From Actinoallomurus purpureus (GTDB lineage Bacteria > Actinomycetota > Actinomycetes > Streptosporangiales > Streptosporangiaceae), in NCBI RefSeq assembly GCF_024055795.1, contig NZ_JAMXMY010000003.1, positions 371,866 through 435,865 on the forward strand: a stretch of 64,000 bases of DNA, read 5' to 3'. The translations under genes were made by a program, and so were the position numbers. The number at the start of each line of letters is the position of its first letter. Positions within the stretch are counted from its first letter, which is position 1. This document shows positions 1-8,507 of this stretch, piece after piece. Under the pieces are notes generated by a model. The model ran no database searches and had not been told where the DNA came from. It was given only the letters and a program-made list of their open reading frames with translations.

Positions 1-1
1 G

Positions 2-520
2 TGGGACGGAGTCTGGCTCATCGTCTACGTCTCGGTCCCCGAGTCCAAGCGCCGGCTCCGCCACAAGCTCCGTACGAAGCTGAGCTGGGCCGGCTTCGGA
101 TCCCCCGGCCCGGGGATGTGGATCGCGCCGTCGTCGGCGCGTGAGGCCGAGGCGCGCTCGGTCATCGAGGGCCTGGGGCTGGAGTCCAACGCCATGTCGT
201 TCACCGCGCGGTTCGCCGGCGTCGGCAGCGAGAAGGCGATGGTCGAGCGGGCGTGGGATCTGGACGGGGTGGCCGCCCAGTACGAGGCGTTCATGAACGC
301 GTTCGGCGCCCCGCGTCCCGCCTCGCCGGCGTCGATCATGCTGGCGCAGACGCGGCTCGTCCACGAGTGGCGGCGGTTCCCGTTCCTGGATCCGCAGTTG
401 CCAGCGGCCCTGCTGCCCTCCGGCTGGATCGGCGCCCGCGCCCGCGAGTTGTTCGACGCCCAACACGGCGAGTGGGACGCGATCGCCCAGCGGCGCTGGT
501 GCGAGCTCGCCAGCGGCTGA
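2..520 (+). CDS. PaaX-family transcriptional regulator, C-terminal part (5' end outside window)
   Basis: The frame is open from base 2 and ends with TGA at 518-520, so only the last 172 or so residues are present. It contains a stretch typical of the PaaX central and C-terminal domains: VWLIVYVSVPES near the beginning, then LVHEWRRFPFLDPQLPAALL, a strongly conserved PaaX C-terminal signature. PaaX proteins are GntR-like winged-helix repressors that respond to aryl-CoA thioesters such as phenylacetyl-CoA; the DNA-binding N-terminus lies outside the window, so operator specificity cannot be judged. About 140 nt separate it from the next ORF, so it need not share an operon with it. Family assignment is firm; the regulated genes are inference. 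Confidence 0.87.
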   Translation, partial: WDGVWLIVYVSVPESKRRLRHKLRTKLSWAGFGSPGPGMWIAPSSAREAEARSVIEGLGLESNAMSFTARFAGVGSEKAMVERAWDLDGVAAQYEAFMNAFGAPRPASPASIMLAQTRLVHEWRRFPFLDPQLPAALLPSGWIGARARELFDAQHGEWDAIAQRRWCELASG

Positions 521-603
521 ACCGGCCGGGATTGACCGGCCATCTCACTGCGGTTGACTGCCGATTTTCCGCGTTCTCCCAGGTAACTAGGCATTCCCTT
601 CAA

Positions 604-627
604 GATCACCTGCGGGCTATGGTGATC
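604..627. promoter_or_regulatory. 7-bp inverted repeat upstream of the peptide ORF
   Basis: GATCACC at 604-610 is mirrored by GGTGATC at 621-627 with a 10-nt spacer, in the leader of the 29-residue ORF that starts at 662. It could be an operator half-site pair or a small 5' UTR hairpin. I could not find a convincing -35/-10 pair with normal spacing in 521-661: TTGACT at 554 has no good -10 at 16-19 nt. Confidence 0.3.
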
Positions 628-661
628 ATGAAAACCCTACCTACCGAGGGAGAGGATCCCG

Positions 662-751
662 ATGGTGGCAGTAAAGAGCAGTGTCAAGCAGGTCCGGTAC
701 GTCATGGGCGCCATGACCGCCGTGTTCTTCCAGTCCTGCAGCGTTTCCTGA
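662..751 (+). CDS. 29-residue cationic/hydrophobic peptide, candidate precursor or signal peptide
   Basis: ATG at 662 follows a purine-rich Shine-Dalgarno (GAGGGAGAGG, 646-655) at ideal spacing, and the ORF ends with TGA at 749-751. The 29-residue product has a basic first half (Lys5, Lys9, Arg12), a hydrophobic stretch at residues 13-23 (YVMGAMTAVFF), then a short tail with a single cysteine, QSCSVS, placing Cys26 three residues from the C-terminus. A perfect 13-bp hairpin follows the stop, then a PaaK-like adenylating enzyme and a presenilin-like protease. Small precursor gene, attenuating hairpin, then enzymes is the usual plan of peptide-pheromone and RiPP operons. I do not recognise the peptide. 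The RBS and context make translation likely; function is inference. Confidence 0.6.
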   Translation: MVAVKSSVKQVRYVMGAMTAVFFQSCSVS

Positions 752-757
752 CGCAGC

Positions 758-787
758 GGCGTGCGGAGGGCCGTCCCTCCGCACGCC
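758..787 (+). promoter_or_regulatory. Perfect 13-bp hairpin between peptide gene and enzyme genes (partial terminator/attenuator)
   Basis: The arm at 758-770 pairs perfectly with 775-787 around the 4-nt loop CCGT. It starts 6 nt after the stop codon of the 29-residue ORF and ends 26 nt before the start of the PaaK-like gene. No T-run follows, so read-through is plausible. In operons with a small precursor gene such hairpins let the first gene be expressed in excess over the downstream enzymes. Confidence 0.65.
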
Positions 788-813
788 ACCCCCTGACGAT
801 CGAAGGAGATCAG

Positions 814-2229
814 GTGCTCGAGGCCGGGATTCGCCAGGTCCGGGTGGCGCTGGCCATGGTCCTGGGGCGGCCCATCAATCCACGGCTGGTCGAGCGGCTC
901 ATCGAGGACGCGCTCGCGACGATCGAGGAGTTCGGCTCGCCGGGAGACGACGTCGAGCAGTTGATCGACGGTCCGTTCGCCGACCCCGCCGAACGCCGGG
1001 ACCTGCAGACCCGAGCACTGCAGCGGACCGCGCGCCGGTTGGCGCGGCGATCGGTCTTCTACCGGGAGCGGTTCGAGGCGGCGGGCGTCGAGCCGGGCGC
1101 GCTGACCCCGGACTCGCTGCGGAATGTTCCAGTCACCCGCAAGGCGGATCTGGTGGCCAGGCCGCACGACTTCATCTGCGGCGAACCCCAGATCGTCACC
1201 CAGACCACCGGAACGACCGGAGCGCCCGCCCGGGTCTGGCTGTCTCGCTACGAGATCGAGCTGTGGCCCGCGCTGATCGCTCTCTCGCTGGTGCTGCGCG
1301 GCGAGGCCCGGCCCGGCGACTGCATGCAGATCAACATCAGCTCTCGGGCGACGGCCGCGGTGCAGGAGGACATTGAGGTCTTCCGGCTGCTCGGCGCGGC
1401 GACCCGGGTGGTCGGTCAGGTGCCGCCGGACGAGTCCCTGGATCACCTGCTGGACACCGGCGGGGTCACGCCCACGCTGCTGAGCGCCTACCCCAGTTAC
1501 GTCGCCCAGATGGTGTCCGCGGCGCGCCGCCGCGGTCTCGGCCCGGCCGACTTCCGGCTGCGCGGGGTGTTCCTCGGCGGGGAGGTCCTGTCGCCCTCGC
1601 TCGCCCAGGCGGTGCGCGAGACGTTCGGCGTGGACCAGGTCGGCGACGCCTACGGCATGACCGAGTTGCTTCCGGTCGGCGGCCGGATCTGCCGCCAGCG
1701 TCACCTGCACATGGACCCGAACATGGGGTACGCCGAGGTCGTCGACCTCGAGACCGGGGAACCCGCCGAACCCGGCCGGCTCGGCACGCTGACCGTCACC
1801 CCGTATTTCCCCTACCGCGAGTGCATGCCGGTCTTCCGCTACGACACCCGCGACGTCGTACGGGCGCTCCCCGAACGCCTCGACTGCGAGCTGGCCGGTG
1901 TTCCCGCCGTGTCACAGGTCCTCGGCAAGGCCGGCCGGCTGCTCGACACGGCGGCGGGCCTGGTAGCGCCCCGCGACATCGTCGAGGCCCTCGATGAGCT
2001 GCCCGGCACGGAGTGGCCGGTGCGGCACCGCGCCCAGGTCACGGACGGGAAGCTGCACGTCACGGTCGTCTCGGAGCACGCGTCGCCGGTGGATGTCACC
2101 GAGCGGCTGGGCGCCCGGGGGATCGACGCCGTCGCCGAGGTCGTACGCCTCGGGCCCGACGAGGCCCGCGCGCTGTGCCCGCTGCGCTGCGACCTGGAGG
2201 AGAAGACGTTCGTAGGGGGCGCGGCATGA
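814..2229 (+). CDS. PaaK/LuxE-like adenylate-forming enzyme (phenylacetate-CoA ligase family)
   Basis: This 471-residue protein starts at GTG 814, five bases after AAGGAG (803-808). The same frame stays open much further upstream, but that extension overlaps the PaaX gene and lacks any ligase feature. ANL-superfamily motifs are present: the AMP-binding loop TQTTGTTGAPARV, the aromatic-Thr-Glu motif YGMTELLPVGG, and RYDTRDVVRAL in place of the usual YRTGDL. Overall architecture is that of PaaK-like ligases, which convert a carboxylate to acyl-AMP and then a thioester. It is not next to other phenylacetate genes; its neighbours are a tiny peptide ORF and a presenilin-like protease, overlapping the latter by ATGA. 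It may activate a peptide or fatty carboxylate; the substrate is unknown. Confidence 0.75.
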   Translation: MLEAGIRQVRVALAMVLGRPINPRLVERLIEDALATIEEFGSPGDDVEQLIDGPFADPAERRDLQTRALQRTARRLARRSVFYRERFEAAGVEPGALTPDSLRNVPVTRKADLVARPHDFICGEPQIVTQTTGTTGAPARVWLSRYEIELWPALIALSLVLRGEARPGDCMQINISSRATAAVQEDIEVFRLLGAATRVVGQVPPDESLDHLLDTGGVTPTLLSAYPSYVAQMVSAARRRGLGPADFRLRGVFLGGEVLSPSLAQAVRETFGVDQVGDAYGMTELLPVGGRICRQRHLHMDPNMGYAEVVDLETGEPAEPGRLGTLTVTPYFPYRECMPVFRYDTRDVVRALPERLDCELAGVPAVSQVLGKAGRLLDTAAGLVAPRDIVEALDELPGTEWPVRHRAQVTDGKLHVTVVSEHASPVDVTERLGARGIDAVAEVVRLGPDEARALCPLRCDLEEKTFVGGAA

Positions 2230-3134
2230 GTGCCGGGCAGACGCTGTTCCTGGCGTGCGTCGACTCCGCGTACGCGCTGGCGGTGCCATTGGCCGCGGTG
2301 CTGTACTTCCGCAAGGTCCGCATCCCTCGTCCGCCTGTCGGTACGTTCAACAGCCGAGACATCGTGGTGATGATGGGCTTCGTCCTCGCGATCCCGTTTC
2401 TCTATCTCGCCCTCCCGGGGGCGGCGCTTCCGGTCGTGCTGGGTCTCGTCTTCGCGGGCGGGCTGACGGTCGGCTACCAGCCGGTCGTCGCGCGAGGCCT
2501 CCTCCGATGGAGCGCGATCCTGACCCTCCTGGCGGCCGATGTCACGACCCGGCTGCTGCTCGGCTGGGATTCACCCGTCTACTGGCTGGCCAACAGCTGC
2601 GTCGTCGGGCTCATGGTCATCTCCGCGACGAACCTGAACGTCCAGGGCGGCATGCGGCTGCGCAACGTCGCGTGGTTCGTCCTGCTCCTCGGCGTGTACG
2701 ACCTGACGTTCGCCACGGTGCTGCCGCTCAGCCAGGAACTCGCGGACGCCGTCCAGGGCTATCCGTTCGCGCCCTCGGCCGGTCTCCGCGTCGGCGGCCT
2801 GGGCGCCGTGATCGGCATGGGCGACCTCCTCGCCTACTCGCTGTACACGACGGCGGCGTACAAGGCGTACGGCAGGGCCGGCCTGCGTACGGCACTGCCG
2901 CTGGTCGTCGTCTTCGGCGCGCTCGTACCGGCGGTGGCCCCGCCCGTCGTCGACTGGCTCACCGGGCACACCCCCTCGCTCATTCCCGCCCAGGTGTGCT
3001 TCGCGCCGGCGGCGTTCATCGGCTTCCTGGTGCTGCGGCGGCGCGGCCCGGAGCGCCGGATGCGGGACTACCTCGCCCGGGCGGACGCCCGGCCCGCGCC
3101 CGGCCTCGTGGCCGCGGTGGAGCCCGCCGCCTGA
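2226..3134 (+). CDS. Nine-helix presenilin/signal-peptide-peptidase-like intramembrane aspartyl protease
   Basis: ATG 2226 overlaps the upstream stop (ATGA), giving 302 residues with nine predicted hydrophobic helices (about 7-28, 45-63, 66-88, 92-113, 117-137, 147-168, 187-212, 220-246, 250-270). Tyr158-Asp159 lies in helix 6 (LLLGVYDLTFATVLPL), and Gly197-Met-Gly-Asp200 lies in helix 7 followed by LLAYSLY. These match the YD and GxGD catalytic signature of MEROPS A22 presenilin/SPP proteases, including the hydrophobic-YS continuation. Helix 9 has IPAQ where A22 proteins have PAL, a deviation. A24 prepilin peptidases also have GxGD but lack this YD arrangement. The partner substrate is probably membrane-inserted; the 29-residue peptide two genes upstream is the obvious candidate. 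Fold call is from motif and topology only. Confidence 0.72.
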   Translation: MSAGQTLFLACVDSAYALAVPLAAVLYFRKVRIPRPPVGTFNSRDIVVMMGFVLAIPFLYLALPGAALPVVLGLVFAGGLTVGYQPVVARGLLRWSAILTLLAADVTTRLLLGWDSPVYWLANSCVVGLMVISATNLNVQGGMRLRNVAWFVLLLGVYDLTFATVLPLSQELADAVQGYPFAPSAGLRVGGLGAVIGMGDLLAYSLYTTAAYKAYGRAGLRTALPLVVVFGALVPAVAPPVVDWLTGHTPSLIPAQVCFAPAAFIGFLVLRRRGPERRMRDYLARADARPAPGLVAAVEPAA

Positions 3135-3173
3135 TCGCACGCGGGACACGACGGGCCGGACAGGGGCCGTGGC

Positions 3174-4781
3174 TCAGGACCGGGTCTCGTCCAGGAGGCC
3201 GCGTGCGCCGTCGTCCGGCGCCGGCGATGTGAGACCGTCCTGCGCGAGGTGTTCGCGGACGAGGTAGCGCTTGATCTTCCCTGTCGCCGTCGTCGGCAGC
3301 GAGTCGACGAAGTGCACCGACCGCGGCCGTTTGAAAGCGGCGAGCCCCTCCCGGCAGAACGCGATGATCTCCTCCGTGGTGACGGCGGAGCCGGGCGCGC
3401 GTACGAGGGCGGCGGCGGGCTTGTCCAGGCCGTCGCCGTCCGGCAGCGCGACGACCGCGGCCTGGGCGACGCCGGGGTGCTCCAGCAGGCGTGCCTCGAC
3501 CTCGCTGGGGGAGACCCAGATCCCCCCGGCCTTGATCATGTCGTTGGACCGGCCGAGGAAACGGTAGGACCCGTCCTCGTCGAGGACGTAAGTGTCGCCG
3601 GTGCGCAGCCACTCGCCCTGGAACACCTGCCGGGTCACCGCCGTACGGCACCAGTAGCCGGTGGCGATCGAGTCGCCGCGCACCAGCAGGTGGCCGGGCG
3701 TGCCGGATGGCACGTCGGCACCCGCGTCGTCGACGACGCGCACGTCGTACCCCGGGACCGGCACGCCGGTGCTGCCCGGCCGCACCTGGCCCGCGCGGTT
3801 GGAGATGAAGATGTGCAGCGCCTCGGTCGCGCCGATGCCGTCGAGGATCTCCACGCCGAACCGCTCGGCGAACCGCCGCAGGATCGGTGCCGGCAGCGGC
3901 TCGCCCGCCGACACGGCCGTACGGACCGGCGCGAACGTCTCGGCGGGCAGCCCGGCGGCCAGCAGGGCGGCGTAGAAGGTGGGCACGCCGAAGAACAGCG
4001 TCGGCCGCTCCCGCGCGACCCGCTCGGCGATCAGCGCCGGGGTCGGGCGGCCGGGCTCCAGCACGGCCGACGCGCCGGCGGCGAGAGGGAAGAAGCAGGC
4101 GTTGCCGATGCCGTACGCGAAGAACAGCTTCGGGACCGAGAAGCACCGGTCCTCCGGCCGGATGCCGAGCACCTGCGCGCCGTACGTCTCGGCGATCGAC
4201 CGGATCGAGGCGTGCCGGTGAACGGCCGCCTTCGGCAGCCCGGTCGTCCCGGAGGTGTAGAGCCACAGCGCGCTGGAGTCCGGGTCGGTGGAGTACGGGT
4301 CGCCGCCCCCCTCGTCGCCGGCGACGGCGTCCAGCCGGTGGCCCTCCGCCCACGCGGGCGGTCTCGGCGCGGCCGGGCCGCTCAGCAGCAACGCGGCCAG
4401 CTCCGGCGCGGACTGCGCGGCCTCCTCGGCGGACGCGGCGAACTCGGGGCTGGCGGCCAGGACCCGCGCGCGGGAGTCGCGCAGCAGTTCGGCGAGGTCC
4501 TTGGCGGTCAGCATCGTGGACACCGGGACCGGCACGGCGCCGATGCGCATCGCCGCGAGGATGAGCGTGAGCAGGTCCGGGCCGTCGGCCATCGAGAGCA
4601 TGACCCGCTCCTCGGGCCGCACGCCGAGCTCGCGCAGGCCGGCGGCCGTACGCCGGATCCGGCCGAGCAGGTCCGCGTAGGTCAGCGTGCCGCCCGGTCC
4701 CGTGACCGCGATCCGGTCGCCGTCACCGGCCTCGACATGCCGGTCGACGAGATAGGTGCTGGCGTTGAACACCGGACTCAC
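3174..4781 (-). CDS. Benzoate-CoA ligase family acyl-CoA synthetase
   Basis: A 535-residue ANL enzyme with AMP-binding motif YTSGTTGLPKAAVHRH, the catalytic-loop motif GATEALHIFISN typical of benzoate-CoA ligases, FLGRSNDMIKAGGIWVSP in the hinge and the terminal catalytic lysine in TTATGKIKR. It would make benzoyl-CoA from benzoate, CoA and ATP. It is the last gene of the minus-strand operon boxC-boxB-ligase, with 8 nt to boxB, so it supplies the substrate of the epoxidase. The start at 4781 gives full length. A paralogous role on hydroxybenzoate is possible, but the box neighbours favour benzoate. Confidence 0.9.
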   Translation of the reverse strand: MSPVFNASTYLVDRHVEAGDGDRIAVTGPGGTLTYADLLGRIRRTAAGLRELGVRPEERVMLSMADGPDLLTLILAAMRIGAVPVPVSTMLTAKDLAELLRDSRARVLAASPEFAASAEEAAQSAPELAALLLSGPAAPRPPAWAEGHRLDAVAGDEGGGDPYSTDPDSSALWLYTSGTTGLPKAAVHRHASIRSIAETYGAQVLGIRPEDRCFSVPKLFFAYGIGNACFFPLAAGASAVLEPGRPTPALIAERVARERPTLFFGVPTFYAALLAAGLPAETFAPVRTAVSAGEPLPAPILRRFAERFGVEILDGIGATEALHIFISNRAGQVRPGSTGVPVPGYDVRVVDDAGADVPSGTPGHLLVRGDSIATGYWCRTAVTRQVFQGEWLRTGDTYVLDEDGSYRFLGRSNDMIKAGGIWVSPSEVEARLLEHPGVAQAAVVALPDGDGLDKPAAALVRAPGSAVTTEEIIAFCREGLAAFKRPRSVHFVDSLPTTATGKIKRYLVREHLAQDGLTSPAPDDGARGLLDETRS

Positions 4782-4789
4782 GCCCTCGC

Positions 4790-6199
4790 TCAGAGGTGGA
4801 CGTACTCGTAATCGAACGGCTTGCCGTTGATGCCGTTACGCGGCGGCTCCAGCCAGCTGGCGATCTTACCCGGCTCGTAGACGGGCCGCATGAGAGAAGC
4901 GACGAACGCCTTGTCCGTCTCGGTCGGGAGCCAGGCGTCCTTGCGCGCCTCCCACTCCTCGTCCGGCAGCACTTCGCCGTCGGGCGCGACGTTGACCTTG
5001 GCGAACGCGCCGACGAACCGGTTGAACCCCCGGTGCGGCAGGCGCAGCCGGTGGGGGAGGCCGGAATCGGCCAGGATGCGGTTCCAGCGCTTGACGCCGC
5101 TCTCGCAGTCGGCGATGTACTCGTTGCGCAGGTCGGTGTTGAGCGCGGTCAGCGCCTCGACCTCCACCGTCGTCGGCTCGCCGTCCACGACGGCGTCGAC
5201 GTGCGCGCCCCGGTCGGTGAGCCGGTGGTCGTCCTTGCGGCGCTCCTCCTGCCAGCGGCCCTTGATCCCGGCCGTGAAGTAGTTGGCGACGTTCGTCGAC
5301 GTCTCACCGCCGAACAGGTCCAGCGACACCGAGTAGTGGAAGTTCAGGTACTTCTGGATCACGTTGAAGGGGATGGCGCCGTACGGCCCGGCGTCGTCGG
5401 TGTCGTGTTCGACCATGAGCCGCGCGGTGCGGCCCACGACGCGGTCGATGCCGGTGGTGCCCACGAACATGTGGTGGGCCTCTTCCTTCAGCATGAACTC
5501 GCAGGTGCGCGACAGCGGGTCGAAGCCGCTCTCCTTCAGCGTGCCGAGCTGGTACTTGCCGTCCCGGTCGGTGAAGTAGGTGAACATGAAGAACGACAGC
5601 CAGTCCGGCGTCTCCTCGTTGAACGCCCCCAGGATGCGCGGGGAGTCCTCACTGCCGGAGTTGCGGCGCAGCAGTTCCTCGGCCTCGGCCCGGCCCTCCC
5701 GGCCGAAGTGGGCGTGCAGCAGGTACACCATGGCCCACAGGTGACGGCCCTCCTCCACGTTCACCTGGAACAGGTTGCGCAGGTCGTACAGGCTCGGGGC
5801 GGTGAAGCCGAGCCGTCGCTGCTGCTCGACGCTGGCCGGCTCGGTGTCGCCCTGGATGACGACGAGCCGCTGCAGCTCGGCGCGGTACTCCCCGGGGACC
5901 TTCTGCCAGGCGGGCTCGCCCCTGTGCTCGCCGAACGCGATGCGGCGGTCCGGCCGCGGCTCGGCCAGGAAGATGCCCCACCGGTAGTCGCCCACGGGCA
6001 CGTGCCCGAAGTGCGCCCACCCCTCGCGGCCGACGTTCACGGCCGTGCGCAGGTAGACGTCCTCGGTGGGCATCTCAGGGCCCATCTCGGCCCACCACTG
6101 CCGGAACCTCGGCTGCCACGACTCCAGCGCCCGCTGCAGCCGACGGTCGTCGGCCAGCCCGACGTTGTTCGGGATCTTCTCCTGATAGTCGGCGTGCAT
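4790..6199 (-). CDS. boxB: Benzoyl-CoA 2,3-epoxidase, di-iron oxygenase subunit BoxB
   Basis: The 469-residue protein begins MHADYQEKIPNNV, a typical BoxB start. Carboxylate and histidine residues expected for the di-iron site are at Glu120, Glu150, His153 (EEGRH), Asp211, Glu240 and His243 (KEEAHH). BoxB epoxidises the ring of benzoyl-CoA using O2 and electrons from a reductase. The same frame is open far upstream, but that part lies inside boxC and is not BoxB-like; the ATG at 6199, only 5 nt after the boxC stop, is the sensible start. No BoxA reductase gene is adjacent; a ferredoxin and ferredoxin reductase lie 5.5 kb away at 11727-13056. Confidence 0.95.
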   Translation of the reverse strand: MHADYQEKIPNNVGLADDRRLQRALESWQPRFRQWWAEMGPEMPTEDVYLRTAVNVGREGWAHFGHVPVGDYRWGIFLAEPRPDRRIAFGEHRGEPAWQKVPGEYRAELQRLVVIQGDTEPASVEQQRRLGFTAPSLYDLRNLFQVNVEEGRHLWAMVYLLHAHFGREGRAEAEELLRRNSGSEDSPRILGAFNEETPDWLSFFMFTYFTDRDGKYQLGTLKESGFDPLSRTCEFMLKEEAHHMFVGTTGIDRVVGRTARLMVEHDTDDAGPYGAIPFNVIQKYLNFHYSVSLDLFGGETSTNVANYFTAGIKGRWQEERRKDDHRLTDRGAHVDAVVDGEPTTVEVEALTALNTDLRNEYIADCESGVKRWNRILADSGLPHRLRLPHRGFNRFVGAFAKVNVAPDGEVLPDEEWEARKDAWLPTETDKAFVASLMRPVYEPGKIASWLEPPRNGINGKPFDYEYVHL

Positions 6200-6204
6200 G
6201 GGAT

Positions 6205-7815
<1,611 letters not shown>

Positions 7816-7910
7816 GGCTCCCTCCTCCCGACCATCATTCTACGTTTTGGTGATGCCGCGTTCGGGTTCTGTCGAAAAACAAGGCCCTGCAAAATGTCAG
7901 TGTTCGAACG

Positions 7911-7916
7911 TATGAT
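7911..7916 (+). promoter_or_regulatory. -10 element for leaderless WYL transcript
   Basis: TATGAT at 7911-7916 is a near-consensus actinobacterial -10 box that ends 6 nt before the ATG at 7923, so transcription would start at or within a base of the start codon (leaderless mRNA). No good Shine-Dalgarno precedes that ATG. The -35 region (around 7888) is weak. An 8-bp palindrome, GTTCGAAC at 7902-7909, sits directly beside the -10 and could be an operator. Confidence 0.45.
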
Positions 7917-7922
7917 CGAACC

Positions 7923-8480
7923 ATGGCCGAGAACGCGACGCTCGCAAGCCGAACCCGTCCCCAGCTGCCCGCCCCCGAGGTGGCCGCCCTCGCCCTCTCG
8001 CTCGCCCACCTGGGCGCCGGCCCGCAGTCCGCCACGGCCCGCCGGGCCCTGCGGCGCCTCTTCGACGACCTCGACCCGGCCGAGACCGCCGACACGACCC
8101 TCGACACCCTCGCCCGCCCGCTCGACCCCGCGACGGCGCACCGGGCCCGGACCGCGGCGAGCGCGATCACCGCGCGGCTCGTCGTCCGCCTGCACTACGC
8201 CGACGCCAAGGGCAACGTCACCGTCCGCGAGGTGGAGCCGGTCACCTGCCTCGTGCACCGCGACCACTGGTACCTCGTCGGCTGGTGCCGGCTCCGCCGC
8301 CACATCCGCGCCTTCCGGTTCGACCGGATCCTGGCGGTGGAGAGCACCGACATCCCGGCGCGCCCGCACCGCGCCGACCGCTTCCTGCCCTTCCAGCCGC
8401 GCTCGTCCCGCCCGGCCCGCACCCGGCCGGACGGCACCGGGCCGGGCCGGAGCCGGGTCACCCCGCTCCGGACGCGCTGA
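7923..8480 (+). CDS. WYL-domain protein without a DNA-binding domain
   Basis: The 185-residue product contains a clear WYL domain in its second half: VVRLHYADAKGNVTVREVEP, then HRDHWYLVGWC and RRHIRAFRFDRI. WYL regulators normally start with a winged helix-turn-helix of about 70 residues; here the N-terminal 70 residues (PEVAALALSLAHLGAGP onward) resemble only the linker of such proteins. Start choice: ATG 7923 directly follows a -10 box, so it is probably leaderless. Divergent from boxC, so a role in box control is suggested, perhaps by binding a ligand or a partner regulator. The tail after about residue 155 is basic and low complexity. Confidence 0.75.
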   Translation: MAENATLASRTRPQLPAPEVAALALSLAHLGAGPQSATARRALRRLFDDLDPAETADTTLDTLARPLDPATAHRARTAASAITARLVVRLHYADAKGNVTVREVEPVTCLVHRDHWYLVGWCRLRRHIRAFRFDRILAVESTDIPARPHRADRFLPFQPRSSRPARTRPDGTGPGRSRVTPLRTR

Positions 8481-8507
8481 CCCGAGCCGCCCGCGGCCGG
8501 GGTCCGT

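Noticed and set aside
521..661. Promoter made of TTGACT (554) and TAACTA (584)
   Set aside because: Spacing of 24 nt is too long for a sigma-70-type promoter.
253..813. N-terminal extension of the PaaK-like ORF into the PaaX gene
   Set aside because: It overlaps PaaX, is arginine/proline-rich without ligase similarity, and a good RBS stands before GTG 814.
2226..3134. Type IV prepilin peptidase (A24) as alternative for the GxGD protein
   Set aside because: A24 enzymes have a different first-Asp context and usually cytoplasmic Cys loops; the Tyr-Asp in helix 6, nine helices and GMGD-LLAYS fit A22 better, and no pilin genes are near.
3249..4811. Long antisense ORF over the benzoate-CoA ligase
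   Set aside because: A GC-driven shadow: Arg/Gly/Ala-rich product without any domain, wholly inside a well-supported gene.
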